Origin: Eubacterium sp. MSJ-33
GTDB lineage: Bacteria; Bacillota; Clostridia; Lachnospirales; Lachnospiraceae
DNA: 64,000 nucleotides
Reading direction: 5' to 3'
Assembly (NCBI RefSeq): GCF_022174665.1
Contig: NZ_CP076562.1
Coordinates: 1,302,001-1,366,000 of the forward strand
Position numbers and translations under genes: made by a program. The notes beneath the pieces were generated by a model. That model worked only from the letters and a program-made list of their open reading frames with translations, did not search any database and was not told the DNA's origin. Positions 18,747 to 26,740 of the stretch are shown in pieces; the stretch's first letter is position 1, and the number at the start of each line of letters is the position of its first letter.

Positions 18747-19565
18747 TTATGCAGCCAAGAGGCGTTTCCTGTATTGTACAGGGCTGAGCCATCCTAGTTT
18801 CTCTTTGATACGTTTTTCATTGTAATACTTGATATATTTTTCAATCGCCAATTTAAGTTCATCAAAGCTATAGTATACAACACCATAGTATATTTCCTGT
18901 TTTAATAATCCAAAGAAGTTCTCCATAACAGAATTATCATAGCAGTTCCCTTTCCGTGACATACTTTGAAAAATACGATTTTCTCTTAATCTATGAGAGT
19001 AAGTCTTCATCTGATATGCCCACCCTTGATCCGAGTGAAATGTTCTCCTAAACCGACAATCAGAAGTGATTGTGATTGCTTCTTCCAGAGCAGTCATTAC
19101 ACTTTGTGCAGATGGTCGTTTATCAATACCAAAGCTTATGATTTCTCCATTATACATATCCATAAATGGGTCAAGATATAACTTCTGCATCACCATTCGT
19201 CCTTTTTCATCTATCTCGTAATACTTAAACTCTGTTGTATCTGTTGTAATCTTCTGATGCGGTATATTGGTGTGAAATCGTCGTCTAATTCTATTCGGAG
19301 CAACTGTTCCCACTTTTCCACGATAAGAGCTATACTTACGAGATTTTCTAGTGAAAGATGTCACTTGAAGATTTAGTCGTTGCATTAACTTCTGTACTTT
19401 CTTTTTATTCACCACGTAGCCTTGATTGCATAATTCTGCCTTCATTCTTCGATAGCCGTAGTCTTTGTGCTCTGCGTGTAGTTCTAGCATTTTAGCCTCT
19501 AATTCAGCATCCGGATTTTCTCTATCAAATCGCTTTTGCCAGTACATGTAGGTTGCTTTCGGCAT
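18747..19565 (-). CDS. IS3-family transposase, catalytic subunit (OrfB)
   Basis: 272 residues from the ATG, carrying the rve-type integrase core with the DDE triad in TTDTTEFKY, FHSDQGWAYQ and ENFFGLLKQE, after an HTH_21-like region (EHKDYGYRRMKAELC). The frame stays open upstream of the ATG and encodes a typical OrfB beginning (VIHSLRREFKLKDLLSYTG) that overlaps the end of orfA in the -1 frame. The working transposase is therefore probably an OrfAB fusion made by programmed -1 frameshifting near the A5 run at 19639-19643, and the separate ATG start may be used little or not at all. Confidence 0.93.
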   Translation of the reverse strand: MPKATYMYWQKRFDRENPDAELEAKMLELHAEHKDYGYRRMKAELCNQGYVVNKKKVQKLMQRLNLQVTSFTRKSRKYSSYRGKVGTVAPNRIRRRFHTNIPHQKITTDTTEFKYYEIDEKGRMVMQKLYLDPFMDMYNGEIISFGIDKRPSAQSVMTALEEAITITSDCRFRRTFHSDQGWAYQMKTYSHRLRENRIFQSMSRKGNCYDNSVMENFFGLLKQEIYYGVVYYSFDELKLAIEKYIKYYNEKRIKEKLGWLSPVQYRKRLLAA

Positions 19566-19588
19566 ACCTGTATATGAGAGAAGATCTT

Positions 19589-20170
19589 TTAGTTTGAATT
19601 CTCTTCGGAGGCTGTGGATGACTCTTGCACATCTCTCATTTTTGCTTCGTCCTCTAAACGCAGTCTCCTCAGTTCTTTTAAAAAGGCGTTCTCTATCCTT
19701 AACTTTAATAACTCATCTTCAAGTTCTTTGACATGTTCTGCGCTGGTATCCACTGCACGCTCTTCAAACGAAGAGGTTTTAGTTTTATGATTGTCTTTTT
19801 GATTCAATGTTTTCTTACGACCTTTCTTCTTAGGTCTCAATGCGTCAGGACCAGCAATCCGAAAGCCTTGAACCCATTGAGCAATCATTGCTGCATTATT
19901 TATTCCTTGAGACAATGCTAACTCCTGATATGAAACCTCACTTGATAAATATAACTCTACCACATGAAGCTTAAATTCAAAAGAATAATTCTTTTTTTCT
20001 CTTGATCGCATCAAACCAGCATCGCCGAATTTATTATAATAGTCCACCCAATTTAACACTTGTCTTTTGTTTTTTACATTGTACTTTTGTGCTAGATAGT
20101 TGTACCCTCCTTCGCCGTTCAAATAAGCAATTACTACTTTTTTCTTAAATTCAAAACTATATTTTGCCAT
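19589..20170 (-). CDS. IS3-family transposase, DNA-binding subunit (OrfA)
   Basis: 193-residue protein with two successive helix-turn-helix units (about residues 5-55 and 62-110), each opening with YSFEFK. A basic linker (PKKKGRKK) and a leucine-zipper-like coiled coil (HVKELEDELLKLRIENAFL) follow. This double-HTH layout fits the IS150 group. It recognises the terminal inverted repeats of the element. The last part overlaps the -1 frame encoding OrfB. No ribosome binding site problem or frame damage is seen. Confidence 0.92.
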   Translation of the reverse strand: MAKYSFEFKKKVVIAYLNGEGGYNYLAQKYNVKNKRQVLNWVDYYNKFGDAGLMRSREKKNYSFEFKLHVVELYLSSEVSYQELALSQGINNAAMIAQWVQGFRIAGPDALRPKKKGRKKTLNQKDNHKTKTSSFEERAVDTSAEHVKELEDELLKLRIENAFLKELRRLRLEDEAKMRDVQESSTASEENSN

Positions 20171-20271
20171 AAAAATACCGACCTCCCAATCGTTAGATTT
20201 TTGGTCTAACTTTTGGGGGTCGGTACAAAATCGTTAAAATGTTGCTTGTTTTTATTCTCTATTTATATTTC

Positions 20272-21612
20272 CTAGAAGAATACATGATTTCCAATCTGCT
20301 TGTAAGTACCAAGTGTACTTGTATCTACATTTCTTGCAGGTCGGAATGATTTAAGATCTCCAATATTATTGTTTCCCGCACACGCCTCTCTGGCTGCCTG
20401 AATACAGCTTGCCTGTGCGCCATTCTGAATCAATCCCTGCAATCTTGAATCTGATACAACGCTGAACTGATTCGTAGCATATACAACACTGCTGATTGTA
20501 CTGCCCCATGCACCTGACTGTAAACGGTTTAAAATAACATTTGCTACCGCAAGCTGTCCTTCGTATGATTCGTTTCCACATTCCAATGTCATAATAGATG
20601 CCATCAGATTGATATCCGCATCGCTCAACGATACCGGCGTTCTGGACGAAGAACCAATATTGGAACTGTTGCTTGTCTGTGTTGTAGCTTCTGTTGTTGT
20701 CTGCTGTGTTGTAGGAGCCTTTTCTGTTGTACTCTTATTTTCTTCTACACTTCCAGTTACTTTCTTCTGTTCTGTTGTAGTTTCTTCCGAAGCTGCAGCC
20801 TCTGCTTCTTCCTGTGTACCATCCACCTTTTCTGCCACCCGGTAGCCTTCGGTTACTTCCATGTAATCTGTGCTGGCATATCCTTCAGCGCCAGTTGCTA
20901 CCTGAAGACACACCCATGCATCCGTTGATTTCTCCGGTGTAACAGTATATGTTACATTCTCATAAACCGCTCCGATTACGTCTGCATTCTTATCTGCTGC
21001 CGCACGAAGATTTACACCATCTTCCTTTGCCACTGCAGTTGCTGAATAATACTGTTTAGCCAGCGCATATGCTTCTTCGCCAAGCGTTACATATTCTGCT
21101 TTGACATATCCATTTACTTCACCGGATGATATCTGAACCCAGCCATCTGCCTGCGAAACGATATCTCCGCAAGCGCCGATGTTCATATGTCCTACAAGCT
21201 CTGCATCAGTAGATGCCTCTGCACGAATATTGACATCATCACGATTGGCTGCAAACTTGTTTGCAAACTCAGACGCAGCCGCAGCAACCACTTCTTTTTC
21301 TTTTGCTTCTTTTCCCGCTGTCATTACGGATTCCAGATCCGCACGAAGCATATTCGTTCCGGATGGGTTCATCGCTACAACGGAGCCATCCAGAGTTACA
21401 ACCTCTTCCACGTAACCGGTAGCAACTGCTGTCTCAGACTTCTTCGCTGCCTTTTTATCACCGATCACAAGTGCTGCACCTACACAGGAAGCAACCACTG
21501 TCACCATAATGGTAAATGCTAAAATATTTCTAACTATGTAACGACTGTTAAATACATTCTTTGCTAAGAATAACCGCATATTTCGTACTTTTAACTTCGT
21601 TCTTCTACTCAT
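20272..21612 (-). CDS. Secreted SleB-like cell-wall hydrolase with two SH3 domains
   Basis: 446-residue protein. It has a basic N-terminus, one membrane segment/signal anchor (about residues 30-50), and two bacterial SH3 domains (about 120-180 and 195-260; DDVNIRAEAS and DGVNLRAAAD). A Thr/Ser/Glu-rich linker (about 265-330) leads to a C-terminal Hydrolase_2 domain with the catalytic glutamate in MTLECGNESYEGQLAVANV and the conserved ILNRL. Hydrolase_2 enzymes are lytic transglycosylases, the best known being the cortex enzyme SleB; SH3 units bind peptidoglycan peptides. Full length. A strong promoter and a WalR-like direct repeat precede it, so it may serve vegetative growth rather than only germination. 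Its own terminator has been split by the IS3 element. Confidence 0.9.
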   Translation of the reverse strand: MSRRTKLKVRNMRLFLAKNVFNSRYIVRNILAFTIMVTVVASCVGAALVIGDKKAAKKSETAVATGYVEEVVTLDGSVVAMNPSGTNMLRADLESVMTAGKEAKEKEVVAAAASEFANKFAANRDDVNIRAEASTDAELVGHMNIGACGDIVSQADGWVQISSGEVNGYVKAEYVTLGEEAYALAKQYYSATAVAKEDGVNLRAAADKNADVIGAVYENVTYTVTPEKSTDAWVCLQVATGAEGYASTDYMEVTEGYRVAEKVDGTQEEAEAAASEETTTEQKKVTGSVEENKSTTEKAPTTQQTTTEATTQTSNSSNIGSSSRTPVSLSDADINLMASIMTLECGNESYEGQLAVANVILNRLQSGAWGSTISSVVYATNQFSVVSDSRLQGLIQNGAQASCIQAAREACAGNNNIGDLKSFRPARNVDTSTLGTYKQIGNHVFF

Positions 21613-21679
21613 TTTCTTTCACCCTGTAAAATAATTTTGTAACTTTTTAAGCACAATGTTACATTTTTATTACAGATGT

Positions 21680-21731
21680 ATCTTAACATTATCTTACAAA
21701 GGTGTCAATACTTTGTTACATATTTGTTACA
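21680..21731 (-). promoter_or_regulatory. Promoter of the SleB-like gene with a WalR-type direct repeat
   Basis: On the minus strand TTGACA (21703-21708) and TAAGAT (21680-21685) are 17 bases apart. Just upstream lies TGTAAC-AAATA-TGTAAC (21715-21731), an exact match to the WalR/YycF consensus of two TGTWAH hexamers spaced by five. The repeat overlaps the last codons of the preceding degV gene, so part of the match could be coding coincidence. Confidence 0.6.
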
Positions 21732-22588
21732 AACGCAATTGCCAGCATACCGGAACCAACATGTGTACCGATGATTGGTCCAATCGGCGCAATCATCAGG
21801 TTTTCCGGCTTCATACCTGCGTCCACTGCCATTTGCTTTAATTTCTCTGCTTTTTCCATGCAATCCGCATGTCCGATTACCGCACGCAGCTGCCCAAGGT
21901 CTCCGCCTTCTTCCACCGTCTTCGCAATCAGATATTCCATCGCCTTATTTGTGCCACGCGCCTTTGACCGAATCACAAGTTTTCCTTCTTCATCGACACT
22001 CAGGATCGGCTTGATCTTTAAAGCGCTGCCGACCATCGCCTCAACCGTTGATACGCGGCCACCTCGTTTTAAATGGAACAAATCCTCAACCATAAACCAG
22101 TGATGCACATGTCCACGTGTGTTTTCAACCCACTGTGCAAGCGCATCCATATCCATACCTTCTTTTTTCTTTCTTGCGATTTCATACAAAAAGGCACCCT
22201 CACCGACTGCCGCAGAGCGGGAATCAATGCATACAATCTTTGCATCCGGATACTTGTCCATTACCATATCTGCGCCAAGCAGCGATGACTGGTATGATCC
22301 GCTCAGCCCGGAAGAAAAACTGATATACAAGACATCCTTTCCCTCTTTTACAATCGATGCAAAAAAATCCTGATACATCGCCGGATTAATCTGTGAAGTG
22401 ACAGGCATTGCGCCCTTCCGGAGTCTCTCATAAAAAGTTCCGATGTCTCCATCTCTCTCATCCAGATAATAATTATATACTTCTTCCTCAACCGAATATG
22501 AAAACGGTATAATCGGAACCGTCAGTTCTTTCACAATCTCTATTGGCAGATCCGCAGTGGAATCACTTACAACCACATATTCCCGCAT
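21716..22588 (-). CDS. DegV family fatty-acid-binding protein
   Basis: 290-residue DegV (FakB-type) protein: VVSDSTADLP at the N-terminus, the TSQINP segment, SFSSGLSGSYQSS around the conserved serine, and RGGRVSTVEA. DegV/FakB proteins bind a fatty acid in a deep pocket and hand it to the kinase FakA for phosphorylation and phospholipid synthesis. A FakA gene is not in the window. Length is typical. It starts 17 bases after the amidase-like lipoprotein gene ends and is the first of two DegV paralogues here, the other lying on the far side of that gene. Different members of the family prefer different fatty acids, which may explain the pair. Confidence 0.92.
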   Translation of the reverse strand: MREYVVVSDSTADLPIEIVKELTVPIIPFSYSVEEEVYNYYLDERDGDIGTFYERLRKGAMPVTSQINPAMYQDFFASIVKEGKDVLYISFSSGLSGSYQSSLLGADMVMDKYPDAKIVCIDSRSAAVGEGAFLYEIARKKKEGMDMDALAQWVENTRGHVHHWFMVEDLFHLKRGGRVSTVEAMVGSALKIKPILSVDEEGKLVIRSKARGTNKAMEYLIAKTVEEGGDLGQLRAVIGHADCMEKAEKLKQMAVDAGMKPENLMIAPIGPIIGTHVGSGMLAIAFVTNM

Positions 22589-22605
22589 TCTTTATTTCCT
22601 CCAAT

Positions 22606-23685
22606 CTAATAGCCATAATACGCATCCAGTCCGTCAGCAAGTCCTTTTATTATTTCCTGCTGATAGGATGTATCTACCAGCTTTGCCTCTTCATCTGCAT
22701 TGCTTAAGTACCCCAGCTTAATCAACGCTACCGGTTTCTCACTCCAGTTAATCGCTGTCATCTGATCTGTTTCATAGATTCCCTGATTTGTGCATGCCGT
22801 ATTATTCAGGACTCCCTCAATCAATCTTGTAGTAAGTCGATAACTGTCCTTGTATAGACCACTATTAAATGCACTATCCTCCGGCATACACACACCCATT
22901 ACTCCGGTCAGAGAACTGTTCTCACTGAAATTCATCTGAATTCTGACATATACCGTTGCCTCTGAATCATTTGCAAGCAATGCCCGGTCTTTATTTGACA
23001 GATTAATCTGATCTGTATCTCGTGTTAAAAGTACCTGATATCCACGGCTTTCCAATTCTGTTTTGAGCAGATTCGCATATGTCAGATTCAATTCGCTCTC
23101 TTTTGTTCCCAGTGTCGTTCCAACATTTCCGGTAGAAGCACCCTGTTTTGTTACCTCTGTATTCGGTCCGATCTCCACCTGTTCTGCATTCACAACTGCC
23201 TGATTTGCCGGATCAATCATTACAATTTTCTTTATTTTCTGTGCATCTCCATCCGTTGCAGTCTCTGTTGTTGTCTCCTCAGTTGCATCCGGCAGAGTTC
23301 CGGTCGGCGGTTCTGTCTGGATTACAAAATCAGAATGTATGTAAAATGCACTTCCATCCATCAATACCTTTGTCCATTCCTCATTGTATCCGATTCGATT
23401 CAAGACCTCCCCATCCGGAAGCATACGATAAATATCCGCATCTGTAGTTGGCGACACCCGGACATTCACTGTCTCTCCCACTGTCTTAACATAGTCGTTT
23501 GTAATAATAAAACCATCCGCATCCATTGGAAGATCCGGCTCCTGCACGGCATCTCCGTCTGTAGAAATCACTTCTGTAGTTGTTGCCGTCGTTGGATCTG
23601 CCTGTTTATTCCCACATCCGGCAAGTAAACCCATACATAACGCACCAATTATAAATCCTGATATTTTGTATGTATATTTTTTCAT
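22606..23685 (-). CDS. Lipoprotein with SH3 domain and a degenerate amidase_3 domain
   Basis: 359-residue lipoprotein (lipobox LAGC, Cys 24), acidic/Thr-rich linkers, an SH3-like domain (about residues 62-125, VNVRVSPTTD) and a C-terminal domain with the fold of N-acetylmuramoyl-L-alanine amidases (about 152-359). By comparison with the family by eye, the zinc histidine of DPGHGG is replaced (DPANQA, Asn 161), the second zinc histidine of SIHAN is replaced (RIQMN, Gln 250), and the catalytic glutamate of LVEXGFLSN is replaced (LIKLGYLSN, Lys 323); only the glutamate in KESELNL remains. It should bind but not cut peptidoglycan. The ATG after GGAGAAAAGG was chosen over a start 23 codons upstream. 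Confidence 0.85.
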   Translation of the reverse strand: MKKYTYKISGFIIGALCMGLLAGCGNKQADPTTATTTEVISTDGDAVQEPDLPMDADGFIITNDYVKTVGETVNVRVSPTTDADIYRMLPDGEVLNRIGYNEEWTKVLMDGSAFYIHSDFVIQTEPPTGTLPDATEETTTETATDGDAQKIKKIVMIDPANQAVVNAEQVEIGPNTEVTKQGASTGNVGTTLGTKESELNLTYANLLKTELESRGYQVLLTRDTDQINLSNKDRALLANDSEATVYVRIQMNFSENSSLTGVMGVCMPEDSAFNSGLYKDSYRLTTRLIEGVLNNTACTNQGIYETDQMTAINWSEKPVALIKLGYLSNADEEAKLVDTSYQQEIIKGLADGLDAYYGY

Positions 23686-23815
23686 ACCTTTTCTCCATGT
23701 TATATTTAATTTGTTACTACATAACCACGTGTCAATCCACTCACGCTTTTGCATACTTTATTATACTCTGATTTTGTATAAAAACGTATTTATAAATAGT
23801 ATCATCCCACACAAA

Positions 23816-23847
23816 AAAAGACAAGATATTTTCTAATATCTTGTCTT
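23816..23847 (-). terminator. Terminator after the second DegV gene
   Basis: A stem of AAGACAAGATATT with AATATCTTGTCTT around a TTCT loop, flanked by A and T runs, so usable in either direction. It lies 28 bases beyond the stop of the DegV gene at 23875 on the minus strand, separating it from the lipoprotein gene. Confidence 0.88.
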
Positions 23848-23874
23848 TGTGTTATATTTTTCCAGGATACATGG

Positions 23875-24705
23875 CTAGAAGCAAACAATTACACCGCCAC
23901 GGCTCTCATACGTAGAGCTGACCCCCTTTGCTTCAAGAATCTTTACATCCATAAAGCCAAATTGCTCCATCAGAATTTTTCGCACATTTCTGCAACGTTC
24001 CATACTTCCACACTGTGTGATCCGAACCGGTCTGGTGTTGTCATATCCTTCTTTCTCAATATGAGACAACAACTTATTGAGCGCCTTATTCATACCGCGA
24101 GCCTGATCAAGCTGCTGTATCTCTCCATCCACACCATGCAACACCGGTTTTATGTTAAGCATATTTGCGGCCAGTGCCTTCACCTTTGTAATTCTTCCGT
24201 TCTTACGCATTGTGTCCAGGCTATCCAGCACGAAAAGTGTTCGAATTTCTCCAACATATGCCTCTGTTTTTTCCACGATAGTCTTAAAATCCAAATCCTG
24301 CTCTATATAGTTCTCCAATCTCTCACAAATCAAATGCTGCGCTGCCGCCGCAGACTTCGAATCAAACACGTGAATTTTCACATCCGGATGATCCTCCTGA
24401 TAGATCTGCTTTGCAAGCATTGCACTGTTATAGGAACCGCTTAATTTAGAAGAGAGTGTCACGACAAATATATTCTCAGCTCCATCAAAATTCTGCATAT
24501 AATTCTCTGGCGAAGGGCAGGAAGAACGCGGACATTCCGGGCAACGCTCTACCAAATCCAGATATTTCTCCTGAACAAACGTATCATCATCTACCACATC
24601 GGTATTCCCTACTGTAAGAATCAGTGGTACCCGGCTGATATATTCCTTTTTCAAATCCTCAGTTGTAAAATCACAACAACTGTCTCCAACAATCTTATAT
24701 TTCAT
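23875..24705 (-). CDS. DegV family fatty-acid-binding protein (second copy)
   Basis: 276-residue DegV/FakB-type protein, clearly diverged from the neighbouring one: IVGDSCCDFTTEDL at the N-terminus (a Cys-Cys pair in the usual SDS position), SSCPSPENYM, VTLSSKLSGSYNSAM with the conserved serine, and RKNGRITKVKA. The C-terminal half ends ESRGGVIVCF. It is expected to present a fatty acid to FakA. It is followed by a terminator and so is likely a single-gene transcript. Confidence 0.9.
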   Translation of the reverse strand: MKYKIVGDSCCDFTTEDLKKEYISRVPLILTVGNTDVVDDDTFVQEKYLDLVERCPECPRSSCPSPENYMQNFDGAENIFVVTLSSKLSGSYNSAMLAKQIYQEDHPDVKIHVFDSKSAAAAQHLICERLENYIEQDLDFKTIVEKTEAYVGEIRTLFVLDSLDTMRKNGRITKVKALAANMLNIKPVLHGVDGEIQQLDQARGMNKALNKLLSHIEKEGYDNTRPVRITQCGSMERCRNVRKILMEQFGFMDVKILEAKGVSSTYESRGGVIVCF

Positions 24706-24860
24706 AATTTTCGCCTTTCAACTCTTCCATAACTATTACACGTGGTTTTTAATACTACATATGATAGCATGTTAAAACATGAATTGCAACCTATTCTTAT
24801 ATGATTTCATAAGTTTTTCACCATATAAAAATAATTTATCTTTTATTTATCTTTTTCAAA

Positions 24861-24931
24861 TTGTTTTTTTTTACCTTTCATAGTATAATTTCAAAGGTTT
24901 GTATTATACATTCAATATAATGGTGAAGGAG
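24861..24931 (+). promoter_or_regulatory. Promoter and ribosome binding site of the DUF368 gene
   Basis: TTGTTT (24861) and TATAAT (24884-24889) with a 17-base spacer rich in T. GAAGGAG (24925-24931) lies nine bases before a GTG start codon. The rest of the 235-base gap back to the divergent DegV gene shows only AT-rich sequence. Confidence 0.7.
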
Positions 24932-24940
24932 TAAGAAAAC

Positions 24941-25855
24941 GTGAATTTTTTAGTTGATCTGATCAAAGGTGTATTTGTCGGTATCGCAAATGTTATTCCA
25001 GGTGTCAGCGGAGGTACAATGGCCGTTTCATTTGGCATCTATGATAAGCTGCTGAATGCAATCTCAAGTCTTTTGAAAAGCTTCAAGAAAAGCTTTTTCA
25101 CATTACTTCCGATTATACTCGGAATGGGGATTGGCATTGTTGGTTTTACCTATATCATCCCTTGGCTGCTTGCAAACTTTCCATTTGCAACATCCTGTGC
25201 ATTCACAGGACTGATCATTGGCGGTATCCCTGCAATTTTGCGTTCCCTGAAAGACAACTGGCAAAGTGAAGAGAAGAAATCTCTGCTTGTGAACATTCTT
25301 GTATTTTTGATTCTGCTTGCCGTTGCGATGGCGATGGTATTTTTAAACGGAGACAGCGAAAGTGGTATTGCACTCACTCCAAGTATTGGTATGGTCGTGA
25401 AGATCTTCTTCATGGGAATCATCGCGAGTGCAACTATGGTAATTCCAGGTGTCAGCGGCTCTCTGGTACTTATGATTCTCGGATATTACTTTGGTGTTAT
25501 CAATTCTGTAAAACAGTTTGTAGAAGCACTCCGCGCACTGGATCTACACGGTATGCTAAATCAGCTTTACATCCTGATTCCTTTTGCAATCGGCTGTGTA
25601 CTTGGAATCTTCTTCATCTCCAAGCTCATAAGCTATTTGCTGAAACATTTTGCATCTGCGACGTTCAGCGGAATCTTCGCACTTGTAGCATCTTCCCCGA
25701 TTTCAATCTTTTATAAGGTAAATCAGGAATACAGCATGAAGGGAACTTCCATCGTATCAATCATCATCGGTGTAATTCTGCTTGCCGCCTGTGTGGCATT
25801 AACCCTGTTCATGGAAAAACTCGGAACACCGGAATCTATGGCGTCCGAGTCTTAG
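24941..25855 (+). CDS. DUF368 family (PopT-type) undecaprenyl-phosphate translocase
   Basis: 304-residue membrane protein with about eight helices. Two inverted-repeat halves each carry the family signature: NVIPGVSGGTMAVSFGIYDK near residue 22 and MVIPGVSGSLVLMILGYYFG near residue 170. DUF368 proteins were shown in other bacteria to return undecaprenyl phosphate, the lipid carrier of wall and capsule sugars, to the inner leaflet (PopT). That role fits a region rich in glycosyltransferases and wall enzymes but has not been tested in this group as far as the sequence can tell. GTG start with a strong Shine-Dalgarno. Its end overlaps the end of the convergent DUF2156 gene by 20 bases. Confidence 0.9.
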   Translation: MNFLVDLIKGVFVGIANVIPGVSGGTMAVSFGIYDKLLNAISSLLKSFKKSFFTLLPIILGMGIGIVGFTYIIPWLLANFPFATSCAFTGLIIGGIPAILRSLKDNWQSEEKKSLLVNILVFLILLAVAMAMVFLNGDSESGIALTPSIGMVVKIFFMGIIASATMVIPGVSGSLVLMILGYYFGVINSVKQFVEALRALDLHGMLNQLYILIPFAIGCVLGIFFISKLISYLLKHFASATFSGIFALVASSPISIFYKVNQEYSMKGTSIVSIIIGVILLAACVALTLFMEKLGTPESMASES

Positions 25856-26735
25856 TTACGATTCCTTTTTCAACAAGGCTTTCCGGATGATAGGAAAGCT
25901 TTGCCTTACGAAGGCCCGGGATGCCCATATCTTCCTCCCGGTTTATATAAGTGAATGCAGACAATTCCCGTCTGGCAAATTCACGGTTGATTATGGCATA
26001 CGCACCTTGTATATCTGCGTATGCCTTTTCAAAATGTACATCAAATGTATCTTCCGTCAACGGTTCTCCCAGTGTAAATGCAACGACTTTTCCTTCTACC
26101 CGGATCAATCCGCCAACCATTCCCAGACTCTTTCTATGTTCCAATGCATAAGCGATAATCCGTTTTTCGTTTTCCTTATCCCCATCATGTTCCAAGTTGT
26201 TCTCCTGCTCCCAAATCTCTTCTAATTCCAGACATTCGCGCCAGTTTTTTCCATTGATTCGTTCATACTGATAATCCGGGAAATTTTCCAGAAAACGATT
26301 GATATGGTTCCGTTTCGCATGAAGCTTCTTGCCTGCAAGCGTTGCAAGCGCATCCTGTCTGTATAGATAATCCGCACTATCTCTGTCATATTCAATCTGA
26401 TACTGTCCCGGATACCAAAGTTCAATCATGGCGTACATCTCGGGTTCTACCATATACATAGCAAATGGCAGATTACTCTCTTCAAAGTAATCTACCACTC
26501 TGTCAAATGCATCTTTGGGATTGTGTTTTCCAATCGGGAACGTAAATGAAGTTGGAACACCTTTCTCCACTCGGCAGAACACCAGCATGTCCTCCAGGAT
26601 AGTGAACTTCGTCTGATAAAAATCACACCAGAACAGGCTGTTTGCCGAGGAAAACTCGCACCCTCTGTAATGATTATACTGTAAATAATAATCTAATACT
26701 TCTTTGGTCTCCATACTTGGTCTGATAATATCCAT
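25836..26735 (-). CDS. DUF2156 (phosphatidylglycerol lysyltransferase C-terminal-like) protein
   Basis: 299-residue soluble protein with a double GNAT-like fold as in DUF2156: SANSLFWCDFYQTKF near the N-terminus, KKLHAKRNHINRFLENFP, LELEEIWEQEN, a segment MVGGLIRVEGKVVAFTLGEPL, and the terminal GIPGLRKAKLSYHPESL. The last motif is shared with the aminoacyl-tRNA-using domain of MprF, but membrane helices are absent, so transfer of an amino acid to lipid is not certain. The start codon at 26735 follows GGAAGG. It begins five bases after the upstream acidic protein gene ends and is probably co-transcribed with it. Confidence 0.85.
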   Translation of the reverse strand: MDIIRPSMETKEVLDYYLQYNHYRGCEFSSANSLFWCDFYQTKFTILEDMLVFCRVEKGVPTSFTFPIGKHNPKDAFDRVVDYFEESNLPFAMYMVEPEMYAMIELWYPGQYQIEYDRDSADYLYRQDALATLAGKKLHAKRNHINRFLENFPDYQYERINGKNWRECLELEEIWEQENNLEHDGDKENEKRIIAYALEHRKSLGMVGGLIRVEGKVVAFTLGEPLTEDTFDVHFEKAYADIQGAYAIINREFARRELSAFTYINREEDMGIPGLRKAKLSYHPESLVEKGIVTKTRTP

Positions 26736-26740
26736 ATTAC

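Larger units (their letters stand above)
18685..20227 (-). mobile_element. Complete IS3-family insertion sequence (IS150-like group)
   Basis: 1543-bp element with terminal inverted repeats sharing GACCCCCAAAAGTTAGAC and beginning TG (TGAGGTGACC at the left, TGTACCGACC at the right). It is flanked by a 3-bp direct repeat AAA, as expected for IS3-family transposition. It carries orfA and orfB on the minus strand in -1 relative frame, both unbroken, so it may be active. It sits exactly in the loop of a terminator. Confidence 0.95.
18667..20247 (-). terminator. Terminator split by the IS3 element
   Basis: AAGCAACATCTTAAC at 18667-18681 and GTTAAAATGTTGCTT at 20233-20247 are complementary with one mismatch. 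Remove the IS and one copy of its 3-bp target duplication and they form a hairpin with loop AAATC flanked by A5 and T5 runs. It would have ended transcription of the SleB-like gene on the minus strand. The insertion has separated the arms by 1.5 kb. Confidence 0.75.
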
